Part shown: positions 36,024-45,206 of the stretch, piece after piece
How the letters are laid out: each line of letters begins with the position of its first letter
Position numbering within the stretch: position 1 is the stretch's first letter
Source: a candidate division BRC1 bacterium HGW-BRC1-1
GTDB lineage: Bacteria; Sumerlaeota; Sumerlaeia; Sumerlaeales; Sumerlaeaceae
Assembly (NCBI GenBank): GCA_002842095.1
Contig: PHCB01000006.1
Coordinates: 270,044-334,043, forward strand
Length of the DNA stretch: 64,000 bases
Reading direction: 5' to 3'
Position numbers and translations under genes: made by a program
The notes under the pieces: model-generated
Told to the model about the DNA's origin: nothing
Seen by the model: the letters and a program-made list of their open reading frames with translations, nothing else
Databases searched by the model: none

Positions 36024-36548
36024 ATGCCACCCCTTCCACCCTGGGATAGTCTCCATCCGTTGATCATCCACTTTCCCATAGCACTGCTTTTGGTTGCTCC
36101 CGTTTTAGTCCTGCTATCGCTGGTAGCCGGCAGCCATGCGCGTGGCCTCGCCATAGGCGCCGTTGTATTGATGCTCCTTGGCAGCGCTGGCGCTGTGGTG
36201 GCAGTTTCCACCGGCGAGGCTGCCGCAGAAATGGCAGAAAGAACCGAACAATCCGCCCCGGTGCTGCATGAGCATGAAGAAGGCGGCGAGTTTGTACGAA
36301 GCTACTTCCTCGTGATGTCAGTAATCTATCTGCTGATGGTTGCCATCCCCTGGTTCTTGCACGCGCGAAAAGGAATCGTTACGCGCAAGATGATCGTGGT
36401 GGTCGGAACGCTGGTCTTTTTAGCAGCGTACGGCTATGGCATGCTGAAGGTGGTGGACACAGGACATCTGGGCGGACGTCTCGTTCACGAATACGGTATT
36501 CGTGCCATGCTACCGCCCTCTGGTGACGCACCCTCAACGGACGACTGA
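36024..36548 (+). CDS. DUF2231 family membrane protein
   Basis: A 174-residue membrane protein with four helices and the N-terminal signature LHPLIIHFPIALLL of the DUF2231 family. The His residue in that helix and the second in the H-rich loop (HEHEEGGE) may bind a metal or haem; the family has been suggested to be related to cytochrome-like or redox membrane proteins, but the role is not established. Strong ribosome binding site AAAGGAG before the ATG. It lies downstream of the exported rubrerythrin. Confidence 0.9.
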   Translation: MPPLPPWDSLHPLIIHFPIALLLVAPVLVLLSLVAGSHARGLAIGAVVLMLLGSAGAVVAVSTGEAAAEMAERTEQSAPVLHEHEEGGEFVRSYFLVMSVIYLLMVAIPWFLHARKGIVTRKMIVVVGTLVFLAAYGYGMLKVVDTGHLGGRLVHEYGIRAMLPPSGDAPSTDD

Positions 36549-36583
36549 GTGGTAAAATCACCCGGCCTGTTTAACCCACGCGG

Positions 36584-37777
36584 TCAGTAAAGCTCCCAAG
36601 ACTCAACGCCGGCCGCCAGCGATTCCCACTGCACGGAATCGGCCACGACAACACCGTTGGCGTCGTTGGTCAGCGTCACGTCAACCCGCACACCTGCATC
36701 CAACTGGTAATCTCCCAACGACATCCACGTGCCGCCCGATGCCTGCTGGTTCACACGAACCACGGTTGCGCCCGCCTTGTGACGGACCGTATACGGAGCG
36801 TTGGTGGCGCGATCCGCCCCATCCGCCCATTTCGCCTTCACGCGATACATCCCGGCCTGCGCCGGGGTGAACGTCCACGTGGCGCTGCGGTCGCCCGTGC
36901 CTGCTGCCGTCTGGCGATATCCCGCCCCCTGGAAACCGCTGCCAGCGGCAGACGACGTCCACGATGAACCCAACCCCGCATCCACAGCATTCAAAAAGGT
37001 GGGAGTCAGCGTCGTGGTCCCGTCGGTGTTGGGGTTGACACCGTGACGGCGCAGTTCCAACGGAGGTGTCGCCCGGGTGTTAACACCGGCTATTGTTGTA
37101 ACCGCCAGATCGTAACCGGCGGCTGTTGTCGCCGTCATCACTGCGGCGTTATAATCGCCATAAGGATACGCCAGATAGCGGCACGTTTTGCCGGGAATAT
37201 TTGCCTGGATGGCCGCGCGACTGTTCACCAATTCGTTCTGCAATTGCGTGGGGGTCAGCGTAGGCATATGCAAATGCATCACCGTGTGGCTCTCGGTGAG
37301 CATTACTCCCGACGCCTCCATCTGGCGAATCTCCGCCCAGTCGGCGTGGTCGTAACTCGTCATCACGCCCACATAATTTGTATGCGCAAAGTTCACACCC
37401 TTGAATCCGGCGGCCTGCAAGGTGGGCCAGCCCACGGTGTAAATGGTGAGATAGTTATCGTCGAAGGTCAGCATGATGGGCTTGGCGGGCATCGCCGGCA
37501 ATCCCGTGGCCTGCCAGCTCTTCAGATGATCCAACGTCACCGTCTGATAACCATGAGTTTTCAGATAATCAATCTGCGCGACAAAACTCGCCGGATTGTA
37601 ATTTGCTCCAGCCGACGGATCAAGGCCGTGATACATCAGAATGACGACACCGCCACCCGTGCGGCTACCGAACGCAGAGTCGGAATCATCCACTGTAACC
37701 GTTTGTGCAAAAGCCGGGACAACCAGGCAAACAGACACAGCCACCGCAGCGGCTCGCAAAAAACGAAAAAATATCAC
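36584..37777 (-). CDS. Exported polysaccharide deacetylase with C-terminal golvesin-like domain (paralogue 2)
   Basis: A 397-residue relative of the protein at 9553-10731. I place the start at GTG 37777, where a signal peptide begins (FFRFLRAAAVAVSVCLVV, ending AFAQ); the longer open frame adds an unlikely N-terminus. The NodB domain shows VVILMYHGLDP, MLTFDDNY, SHTVMHLHMPTL and AYPYGDYN, all intact. The C-terminal 130 residues are the golvesin-type module (GMYRVKAKWADG, VVADSVQWES) and end like the paralogue. Deacetylation of acetylated polysaccharide outside the cell is expected. Its stop is 35 bases from the convergent DUF2231 gene. Confidence 0.85.
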   Translation of the reverse strand: MIFFRFLRAAAVAVSVCLVVPAFAQTVTVDDSDSAFGSRTGGGVVILMYHGLDPSAGANYNPASFVAQIDYLKTHGYQTVTLDHLKSWQATGLPAMPAKPIMLTFDDNYLTIYTVGWPTLQAAGFKGVNFAHTNYVGVMTSYDHADWAEIRQMEASGVMLTESHTVMHLHMPTLTPTQLQNELVNSRAAIQANIPGKTCRYLAYPYGDYNAAVMTATTAAGYDLAVTTIAGVNTRATPPLELRRHGVNPNTDGTTTLTPTFLNAVDAGLGSSWTSSAAGSGFQGAGYRQTAAGTGDRSATWTFTPAQAGMYRVKAKWADGADRATNAPYTVRHKAGATVVRVNQQASGGTWMSLGDYQLDAGVRVDVTLTNDANGVVVADSVQWESLAAGVESWELY

Positions 37778-37896
37778 AGCGCGGCAAAAACCTCCAAAAG
37801 ACGATTGAATTTTAACAGAACACTTTGGATTGAAATTAAGTCTTGCCACAAAATCCAGACTCAACTTCCTCCCTGCTCCGCTTTACCCCAGAACTT

Positions 37897-39375
37897 CTAA
37901 CGCCTTGCCCCCGACCCGACGTTCAAAGTCGCCTCGGCCACGCCACCGGCCTTGACCATCACCTCCACACGACCCGTCGCGTTACCGTCGCCATCCAACA
38001 GCGTCACCGCCGTGGGACCCGGCGATATGCGCGCGGCCGCAAAGAACCCGGTGCCATCGGTCATCACCGTCTGCTGACCCACGCGCACCCGGGCACCATC
38101 CAGCCGCTTGCCATTGCTGGTCGCTATCCCCTTCACGATTCCCTCCCGGGGCCGCGTCAGCCAGGGCATATCGGGCGGTTGAGCCAGTCCGGGGTACAGA
38201 TTCTTCTTTAACGCATCAAAAAACGCCGTGTCGGGCACAGCCCCCGAGCCCTTGCGGGTTTCTGCATAACAATAGTGCGCGATGCCCGTGATGCCCGGCA
38301 TACGCCGTGTGTCGCGCGACTGCGCCAGGATTCCATCCAGCGTGTTTAGTTGCTCGCCATCCACGCCGTTCAGCGCGAAGCGCCCCGTGGACTGGGCCGT
38401 CTGGCCCAGAAAGCGCGCCCAGTCGCGATGCCACTTCGCCTGCGCCGGGACCGATTCGCGCTTGTAGTTCATGGGCATCAAAATATCCAGCCATCCGCCC
38501 GCGGCAATGCGGGGCCAGTCTTGAAACACCTGCTTATACGGGTCCGTGCGCTCGAAACTATCCGAGGGCGACCCATAAACAATCAGCGCGGCAGAGACCT
38601 TCACCTGCGGCCGCCACGCGCGCACATGGGCATACACCTTGCGCGCCATGAACTCCACCTGCTGGCGCCGGAACTCGCCCCACTGCGGGTCCGCCGGGGC
38701 TGGCTTTCCCTTGCGACCATACAGCTTGTTGAAGCGCTCCACCGCCACGGGGTTGTAGCCCCACACATTGCCCGGCGTGTTGGAATCGGGATAACGGAAA
38801 TAGTCGAAATGGATACCGTCCACATCGTAACGCGACAAAATATCGCGCACAACTTCGAGGTTGTAGTCGATCACCTCGGGCACGCCCGGGTCGAGCATCT
38901 GACGACCCCGGTTGTCGGGGAACGAATCCTCCAGCTTACCATCCACCGTGCGGCTCAACCATTCGGGATGGCGCTGCACCACATGGGCCGAGCTCTTCCA
39001 AAGCTCATCACCGGGCATTTTTGCACGGTACGTAACCAGCCACGCGTGAACCTCGATGCGGTGGCCCAGCGCGGGATTGCGGGCCTGCCGAAGGAGGTAC
39101 GCCAACGGATCAAACCCCGACTTCACAGCCGGGTTTTTCGGTTCCACTTTGGAATCATAATAGGCGTCGCACGCTTTGCGCACCTGCACGAACACGGCGT
39201 TCAGATTCGCCCGCCGGGCCGACGCCAGCATGGTGTCCACCTCCTGCGGCGAGCGCAGGCCGTCGTGGAAAACATCCACCCACAAGGCGCGATATTCCGC
39301 AGACGCAGCATTAGCGGAAGAAACAGGCGCGGCCCAAAAAGCCAGCGCGGTCAGCAATAATAACAATCGAGTCAT
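37897..39375 (-). CDS. Exported glycoside hydrolase family 10-like (GHL10) protein
   Basis: A 492-residue secreted protein. The signal peptide spans residues 1-24 (LALT..APVSSANAASA). A TIM-barrel domain (residues about 28-370) matches the GHL10/DUF187 family: YRALWVDVFHDG, ANLNAVFVQVRKACDAYY, VHAWLVTYR and YDVDGIHFDYFRYP. Its substrate is unknown, though the family is linked to peptidoglycan- or glycan-cleaving activities. A C-terminal beta domain (about 395-490, TNGKRLDGARVRVGQQTV) looks like a carboxypeptidase-regulatory/Ig-like module. The start was placed at the ATG where the signal peptide begins. No good ribosome binding site is apparent. Confidence 0.9.
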   Translation of the reverse strand: MTRLLLLLTALAFWAAPVSSANAASAEYRALWVDVFHDGLRSPQEVDTMLASARRANLNAVFVQVRKACDAYYDSKVEPKNPAVKSGFDPLAYLLRQARNPALGHRIEVHAWLVTYRAKMPGDELWKSSAHVVQRHPEWLSRTVDGKLEDSFPDNRGRQMLDPGVPEVIDYNLEVVRDILSRYDVDGIHFDYFRYPDSNTPGNVWGYNPVAVERFNKLYGRKGKPAPADPQWGEFRRQQVEFMARKVYAHVRAWRPQVKVSAALIVYGSPSDSFERTDPYKQVFQDWPRIAAGGWLDILMPMNYKRESVPAQAKWHRDWARFLGQTAQSTGRFALNGVDGEQLNTLDGILAQSRDTRRMPGITGIAHYCYAETRKGSGAVPDTAFFDALKKNLYPGLAQPPDMPWLTRPREGIVKGIATSNGKRLDGARVRVGQQTVMTDGTGFFAAARISPGPTAVTLLDGDGNATGRVEVMVKAGGVAEATLNVGSGARR

Positions 39376-39459
39376 GGTCAGCACCGGGAACAAGGAAATG
39401 ATCAACCCGTCCACTCTGGCAAAAAGCACCTCCGACGCAACCCCAAACCGCGAGAAGCA

Positions 39460-39492
39460 ATAAACCGCAGATAACGCAGATTACACAGATGA
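39460..39492. repeat. ACCGCAGATAACGCAGATTACACAG simple repeat
   Basis: A short block of repeated CGCAGAT-like words beside the promoter region of the GHL10-like gene. Such words are often scattered between genes in bacteria of this type. Confidence 0.5.
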
Positions 39493-39525
39493 TTTTTTCA
39501 AGGCATGGAAAGGCCGCCGCAGCGC

Positions 39526-40038
39526 TTACTTGGCTCCGTTGCCTTTTTCGCCCTCTACTTCGGCGGGGGCTTCTATCCATTTTACCACCCAGCCTTCGGG
39601 CACGGAGTGCAAACCGTTTTCCTTGTCCCGCACATCAAAAACCTTGCCGCCATCGGGATGATGCCAAACATCCACCACCCGGCCACGGGTGAGGCACTTG
39701 CCCTTGAACACGACTTCCTTGCCGACTTCGCGTTTCATGATATACTCGATGCACTGCTCGGCGGCGTTCTTATCGTACTTGCTGTGGTAGTACGTCTGCA
39801 TCGCCTTCAGGCTGGCTTCCTCGTCGAGGTTCAGGCAAAAATACTGTTTACCGTGCAGCGAACACATACGCCCCAGGATATCATCCACTTCAATCGTGCC
39901 GCCCCCTTCGCGGCTGGCCGTTTCTTCCGTCAACTGACGAATGGCTTCCTGCGCAAGGGTTGTGGCTCCCGTCTTTTTGATCACGTAATACTTGTCGTAA
40001 TATAAACTCTCGTTGATGTCGGGACGTGTTCTTTTCAT
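39526..40038 (-). CDS. Hypothetical protein with no recognised domain
   Basis: A 170-residue protein with no signal peptide or membrane helix. It is not similar to a family I know. It contains a helical N-terminal half (ESLYYDKYYVIKK, TLAQEAIRQLTEET) and a C-terminal part with strands and aromatic residues (VVDVWHHPDGGKVFDVRDKENG, PEGWVVKWIEAPAE), perhaps a small ligand- or nucleic-acid-binding fold. AGGAGA stands nine bases before the ATG, so the gene is real. Neighbours are the GHL10-like enzyme and jag, neither of which suggests a role. Confidence 0.75.
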   Translation of the reverse strand: MKRTRPDINESLYYDKYYVIKKTGATTLAQEAIRQLTEETASREGGGTIEVDDILGRMCSLHGKQYFCLNLDEEASLKAMQTYYHSKYDKNAAEQCIEYIMKREVGKEVVFKGKCLTRGRVVDVWHHPDGGKVFDVRDKENGLHSVPEGWVVKWIEAPAEVEGEKGNGAK

Positions 40039-40189
40039 GGGTTTGCGCTCTCCTGCGGGGTTTCGGGATTTATCAATTTGGGTGGTAGTGTTTCAGGCCG
40101 CCCACCTCCAGCCTCAGCCCATTGAGTCCTGACGGGCGCGCCGATTCCAGCAGAATCGACGCAACCACGATTTTTTCAGTCAGGCTTAA

Positions 40190-41173
40190 TCAGTCGTTCG
40201 TTGGTTCGCGGTCCGGAGCCGGGTTGACTGGTGGGGTACTATCCGGAGTTGCCGGTCGCGCCGGTTGACCACCGCCCGCCTGACCCTGTCGTGCGGGATT
40301 ATTGGGCTGTCCACCGCGCCGTGGTCCGCCGCGTCCCCGCTCGCCTCCGCGACCCCGTTCACCGCCACGGCCGCGTCCGCCTCCGCCCCGTTCACGATCT
40401 CCCGAGGGTGGTCCGCCCCGGCGGCCACTGTCACCGCCGCGCCGCTCGCCGCGCTCTCCCCGGTTCGCGCCACCACCGGTGGTGCCTTCGCGAATCTCAC
40501 GGGGGGAAGGTCGCCCGCGGAAAACGTTGGGCGGTGGGCCCTCACCTTCGGCCGGCGTGATGACAATGTGACGGCTCTCGTTCTCGCCCCGGCTGATACT
40601 GTGAATGCCCCGCACCTCTTTCACGATCATGTGTATCGCCTTGCGCTCGCTTGCCGACATCGGCTCCAGCGCAGCCTCGCGCCCCGTGCGCACCACCCGT
40701 CGCGCGGTGTTCCGGGCCAGTTCTTCCAGCTTCGCCAGCCGTTTCTCGCGATAATCCTCGCTGTCCACGAGGATCGGCGCCAGTTCCCGCGTCGAGCGGG
40801 TCGTCATGCGGTTGATCAAATATTGCAGAGAGTCGAGATTCTGACCCATTTTTCCGATAATCAGCGACCCATCGTCCTCGGCGATAATGTTCAGCGTCAG
40901 CCCCCGCTTGCGGTGCAAACTCTCCACGCGGGCTTGGACCCCCATCAGTTCCAGAATGCGCACCAGATGTGCCTTCGCTTGGGCCAGCAAGGCCTCCTCC
41001 TGCACGCGAAAACGCAAAGTCACCCCGGGCAGCGGCTCCGCCCCCGGCAGAAGATCATCCAGAGCGTGGTTGAGTTCCGTCACCTCCACAACATCCTCGC
41101 GAAGGCCCAGTTGCTCCATGCCTTCCTTGTAGGCTTCCTCGTACGTGTTGCCGGAAATGGTAATTTCGATCAT
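40190..41173 (-). CDS. jag: Jag/KhpB RNA-binding protein with RGG-rich C-terminal tail
   Basis: A 327-residue RNA-binding protein of the Jag (SpoIIIJ-associated) family. Residues 1-50 are the Jag-N domain (YEEAYKEGMEQLGLREDVVEV). The KH domain follows at about 80-150 (IIAEDDGSLIIGKMGQNLDSLQ) and R3H at about 150-215 (LEPMSASERKAIHMIVKEV, RHIVITPA). KhpB acts with KhpA on RNA and cell division in other bacteria. The final 110 residues are dominated by Arg, Gly and Pro with repeats RGGERGRGG, resembling eukaryotic RGG boxes and absent from most homologues. yidC and rnpA, the usual neighbours, are not adjacent. Confidence 0.9.
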   Translation of the reverse strand: MIEITISGNTYEEAYKEGMEQLGLREDVVEVTELNHALDDLLPGAEPLPGVTLRFRVQEEALLAQAKAHLVRILELMGVQARVESLHRKRGLTLNIIAEDDGSLIIGKMGQNLDSLQYLINRMTTRSTRELAPILVDSEDYREKRLAKLEELARNTARRVVRTGREAALEPMSASERKAIHMIVKEVRGIHSISRGENESRHIVITPAEGEGPPPNVFRGRPSPREIREGTTGGGANRGERGERRGGDSGRRGGPPSGDRERGGGGRGRGGERGRGGERGRGGPRRGGQPNNPARQGQAGGGQPARPATPDSTPPVNPAPDREPTND

Positions 41174-41401
41174 CGTGTAGGTTATCCTGTGATCCGCTTG
41201 TGAGAATCCCTTGATGTTATAATAGGTCTACCGCAACCCGCCCAAGGGATTGAGCTTTTTTTGCCAAAGGGTTAAACCAGAATGGAAATATGGGTGTTTG
41301 TGTCAAAGGTTCTGACCCATCAACGGTTGACAACCCCCGCCCCCCGGTGCGCAGTCGCTGCGGTTTGGCCATAGTTCAATGGTTTTGAAAGGCTTTTTAC
41401 G

Positions 41402-42328
41402 ATGACAGTCCTGGTAGTGGGCAGCCTCGCCCTCGATAATGTGCGCACACCCTTCGGAGAAGTGGAGAGCGCCCTCGGCGGAAGTTGCTCCTATGCGTCG
41501 GTGTCTGCCTCGCACTTCGCCCCCACGGCTATCGTGGGCGTGGTTGGCGGCGATTTTCCGGCCGGTCATCTTGACCTCTTTCGTTCGCGCAAAATCGACA
41601 CCAGCGGCGTGGAAGTGGTTCCCGACGGCAAAACATTCCGGTGGCGCGGCTACTACGAGTACGACATGTCCCAGGCCCACACCCTCGAAACCCAGCTCAA
41701 TGCCTTCGCCACCTTCGAGCCGAAAATCCCCGAGAAGCTCCGCGAGGCGGACTTCGTGATGCTGGGCAACATCGATCCCGAACTGCAACTGGAGGTGCTG
41801 CGCCAGGTGCGCCGCCCCCGTCTCACGCTCCTCGACACCATGAATTACTGGATCGAAGGCAAGCGCGCGGAACTGATGAAGGTCATCGAACACTGCGACA
41901 TCGTGCTACTCAACGACGCCGAGGCCCGTATGCTCTGCGACACCGTGAACCTGCAGGTGGCCGCCCGCCAGCTTCTCACCATGGGCGTCAAGCGCGTCAT
42001 TATAAAGAAGGGCGAACACGGCTGCCTCATGTTCTCAGCCAACACTTTCTTCGCCGCACCAGCCTTCCCCCTCGAATTGGTGAAAGACCCCACCGGCGCG
42101 GGCGATACCTTTGCCGGTGGCTTCATCGGATACCTCGCCGCAGCACCCCGCCTCACCGAGGCGGTGTATCGTCAAGCCGTGGTGGTTGGAACCGCCATGG
42201 CCGGCTTTACGGTCGAGGATTTCTCATTGCAGCGGCTCTCGGCCCTTACGCCCGGCGAAATCAGCGGACGCTGCGACAAGTTGCTCAAGCACACAAAATT
42301 CAACCCTGTGCGCCTCAACAAGGCCTGA
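41402..42328 (+). CDS. PfkB-family carbohydrate kinase
   Basis: A 308-residue ribokinase-like sugar kinase. The N-terminus has VVGSLALDNVRTPFG and the GG of LGGSCSYAS; the C-terminal signature is DPTGAGDTFAGGFIGYLA with the anion hole GAGD and catalytic Asp. Sugar type (ribose, fructose, adenosine, 2-keto-gluconate) cannot be told from motifs alone. It lies next to a GH20 hexosaminidase on the opposite strand; phosphorylation of a released sugar or of an activated nucleoside are both possible. A ribosome binding site (AAAGG) precedes the ATG. Confidence 0.9.
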   Translation: MTVLVVGSLALDNVRTPFGEVESALGGSCSYASVSASHFAPTAIVGVVGGDFPAGHLDLFRSRKIDTSGVEVVPDGKTFRWRGYYEYDMSQAHTLETQLNAFATFEPKIPEKLREADFVMLGNIDPELQLEVLRQVRRPRLTLLDTMNYWIEGKRAELMKVIEHCDIVLLNDAEARMLCDTVNLQVAARQLLTMGVKRVIIKKGEHGCLMFSANTFFAAPAFPLELVKDPTGAGDTFAGGFIGYLAAAPRLTEAVYRQAVVVGTAMAGFTVEDFSLQRLSALTPGEISGRCDKLLKHTKFNPVRLNKA

Positions 42329-42347
42329 CCCTCACCATCGCGGCGGT

Positions 42348-44825
42348 TTACCAATCCATGCTCGTCCAGGGGGCGAGGGGTGCGTTGCCAAGCAGTCGCA
42401 CGGGTCCCCAAGCCTTCCCCGTCGGGGCAGACTTAAACCAGTCGCGGGCCAGCTTGGTGCTGCGGGTGGTCTTCCATTCCTTGTCGCCCGTGATGGTTTC
42501 CTTGGTTCCGTCCTGATAGAGAATGTCGATGGTACAGATCGCCACGCCGGCCCCGAAACCATTCTTCACGCTCATCGACACGACGTTGTCGCCCTCTTTG
42601 AAACCAGGCGACGCCACCCATTCAGCAGCAACCGTGTTGAACGTAGCCGTACCGGAGCGACCACCCGGTTTTTCACCCTGCACAAAGAGCGTGCAGCGGT
42701 CGTCGGCCCAGGCGTGGATATCCACCTTCGCCACGGGCTTCTTCACCTTCACCAAACGGCTGAAATAGGTCACAGCTTCCGAAGTCGTAGTGAACGGATC
42801 CGCGTCGTCGGGATGCCACATGAACATCCCCCTCGGACTTGGTGCGCGCTGAAGATTGCCCGCCTCCAATTGCACGAGATAATTTTGCAGTTCTGCCGTC
42901 TGCCGCTGCAGGCGCTCAAGATTGTCCTCCAGCATGGGGTACTTGTTGCGATTCAGCCAGAGGCGAACGTACTCATTGGTCAGATCGAGATGCCTGTCGC
43001 GCAGAGAAGTCAGCAGCCGACGAATCTCCGTCCGCCTGGCCGCCGACAAATCGCCGCTTTTCTTTTTACCCAGTATCTTCGTGATGCGAGCCAACCCGAG
43101 GTCGCGGTCGGCCATGTACAGATATCGTTTTGCAGCGTGATCGAGTGAATCGAGGTGGTCCGCTTCGCGCCGCACAGTTTTGCGCGCCTTGGCAATCTCC
43201 TTGCGCACGGCCTCCATGTCGGTCTTCAGCGTCGTCATGCGGTCCAGCCAGACTTTGTTATGTTCGTGGATTTTCAAACTGGCGTGATAGGACGATTGGG
43301 CCTTCATGCCGTCGGGCAGAATCTGGGTGCCCAGCGTTGTTTCCACGTCGACCAATGACGGAGAATCCACACCGTATTGCACCGCCACATAGGGGCGCAT
43401 GAATTCGTCCATGGTGGGCGAAATTTTCTGCCAGGCCGCCGCCGCACTGTAGGCGTAGCCGGTCATATTGTTCTCACGGAGATTCTCAGAGGCATTATCG
43501 CCCCAGCTTGAGGTGATGGCGCCCATGGCACCCTGCTCTTTGCCCGTGTTGGTGAACGAATACACGTTGTTGAATCCCGCGCGGTAGGCCGGATAAAACG
43601 CCGCCCAACTCCAGATACCGGGGCTGACCATGAAATTTTTCACTCCCGCCGCCTTAATCTTCGCGGTCGATTCATGCGTGCCCGAGTAGCCCCAATCGAT
43701 GATGATGGCATTCTGCGGCAGTTCCTTAAATGCCTCCGGCTTGGCGATGAGCATGTCGCCATACATGAGTGTCTGAAGGTGGTGCTTCTCGCGCAGGTAG
43801 TCGGCCATCTCCCTGAAGTAGCGCGCCTCCACCACGGCCCGCCCTTCCTTCTTCACCAGTTCCGCACTCTGCCCCTCGCCGATTTCGTAGGCTTCGTCGC
43901 CGCCAATGTGAAAGAACGGTCCGGGCGTTAATTCTGCGATTTCGCTGATGAGGCGCTTCACAAAGGCGCGTGCATTCTTGTTAGCCGGTGCGAAACTCCA
44001 GGGGCGCGCCGCCGGATCGGTAATCTCGGCAAATGGGCGGATGTCCGAAATGGACAGCATGCGGTCCTGATGACCGAGCGTTTCGAAAATGGGGACCAGC
44101 GTGATGTGGTGCAGCCGCGCCTCAGTAACCATCTGCGTAAACTCTTCTTTGGTCAGGCGGCCCCGGCCCTCGCCGATCGCCGGGTTGGCATCGAACTCGA
44201 ACATGTCCTCGATGTACGGCTGATACATGTTCACCTTGTATTGCGCCAGGTTGGCGAGGATCCGTTTGAAATCTGCGATGGTGGAAATCTGCCCGCGACT
44301 GATGTCGTCGGAAATGCCGCGCCATTCCAGTGCCGGCCAGTCGCGAATTTCCATCCGCGCGAGCCCCTCGGGGCCGGCCCCGCGCATGAGCTGACGCAGC
44401 GTTTGCACACCGTAGTAACGCCCCTGCGCCGTGGGCGCGGATATCTCAATGCGCCCTTCGCGCACACTCAGGCGATAACCTTGCGTTGCGAACAACGGCG
44501 GCGCGTCGGCCTCCGCAGGCACTTCCCGCAATGCAATGACGTTGCCCGTTGTCTGGCCCGCATCCGCTTGCAGCGGTGCGGTGGTCAGCTTCGCCTTGAG
44601 GGTGGCCCGTGCCTCCTGCCGCAGTTCCCGCGCCGCAAGAAAATCATCGGCGTTATCCGCGGCAAACTGCACCACCCACTCACTGGTGATGGAAGTGAAG
44701 CCCTCGGTGGCTGTGGTTTCCGCCGGTTCCGGCGTAAGCAGCAGCGGTTGCGCCGCCTCGGCGCAGGATAGACCACCACCCACTGCAACCAGACCCATAA
44801 GAGAGCAAACCGCAATCCACTTCAT
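42348..44825 (-). CDS. Exported beta-N-acetylhexosaminidase (glycoside hydrolase family 20)
   Basis: An 825-residue enzyme with a signal peptide (residues 1-25). The GH20b N-terminal domain spans about 30-140, and the GH20 TIM barrel about 150-480. The catalytic motif FHIGGDEAYEIG carries the Asp-Glu pair that polarises the substrate acetamido group and acts as general acid. A helical domain (about 530-680) and a C-terminal beta domain (about 700-825, with HAWADDRCTLFVQG) follow. The enzyme removes terminal GlcNAc/GalNAc from chitin fragments or glycans. The ATG at 44825 follows GAGGTG closely and starts the signal peptide, so I prefer it over the upstream in-frame start. Confidence 0.9.
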   Translation of the reverse strand: MKWIAVCSLMGLVAVGGGLSCAEAAQPLLLTPEPAETTATEGFTSITSEWVVQFAADNADDFLAARELRQEARATLKAKLTTAPLQADAGQTTGNVIALREVPAEADAPPLFATQGYRLSVREGRIEISAPTAQGRYYGVQTLRQLMRGAGPEGLARMEIRDWPALEWRGISDDISRGQISTIADFKRILANLAQYKVNMYQPYIEDMFEFDANPAIGEGRGRLTKEEFTQMVTEARLHHITLVPIFETLGHQDRMLSISDIRPFAEITDPAARPWSFAPANKNARAFVKRLISEIAELTPGPFFHIGGDEAYEIGEGQSAELVKKEGRAVVEARYFREMADYLREKHHLQTLMYGDMLIAKPEAFKELPQNAIIIDWGYSGTHESTAKIKAAGVKNFMVSPGIWSWAAFYPAYRAGFNNVYSFTNTGKEQGAMGAITSSWGDNASENLRENNMTGYAYSAAAAWQKISPTMDEFMRPYVAVQYGVDSPSLVDVETTLGTQILPDGMKAQSSYHASLKIHEHNKVWLDRMTTLKTDMEAVRKEIAKARKTVRREADHLDSLDHAAKRYLYMADRDLGLARITKILGKKKSGDLSAARRTEIRRLLTSLRDRHLDLTNEYVRLWLNRNKYPMLEDNLERLQRQTAELQNYLVQLEAGNLQRAPSPRGMFMWHPDDADPFTTTSEAVTYFSRLVKVKKPVAKVDIHAWADDRCTLFVQGEKPGGRSGTATFNTVAAEWVASPGFKEGDNVVSMSVKNGFGAGVAICTIDILYQDGTKETITGDKEWKTTRSTKLARDWFKSAPTGKAWGPVRLLGNAPLAPWTSMDW

Positions 44826-45206
44826 AACGCACCTCGGCAAAAGGGAATGTTCGCAAACCATCGGAATTTAATACGCAGTTGCAAGAAGGAAGGCGTCCAA
44901 AGAACTTTCGCGTTGACGCACGGCATCCCGACACTCTCAATCAGGTGATGTAACCATGAGTTGAGTCCCAGCACGCCATTTCCCCGCGGGGAGCGGGTTT
45001 GCATCGGGTGCCAGCGATGGTTCAACGGATGATGAGTCGCCGGAAGAATCTCCGGTTAAGCCGACAGCGGCGCACCGTGCGATCCCATCACCCGACGACG
45101 CCCGCAATGCAACCCGAAGCCCGGCCCCTTGAACGGACGGACGAAATAAACGCGCTGCAATCCCGCAGGCGCCTCATGCAGATTCACGGAGTGGCAAACG
45201 ACAACG
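44826..45206. other. Long intergenic region upstream of corA
   Basis: Between the divergent hexosaminidase and corA are about 380 bases. I see no supported gene. A perfect 6-bp stem CCGGA-AGAAT-TCCGG occurs near 45041-45056, and the region is otherwise GC-rich. Because corA genes are often controlled by a magnesium riboswitch, a structured leader is possible, but the M-box consensus is not recognisable to me. Confidence 0.4.

Noticed and set aside
44990-45080. Hammerhead-like ribozyme upstream of corA
   Set aside because: Only a GATGAGTC-like word is seen; the conserved core and three stems are missing.
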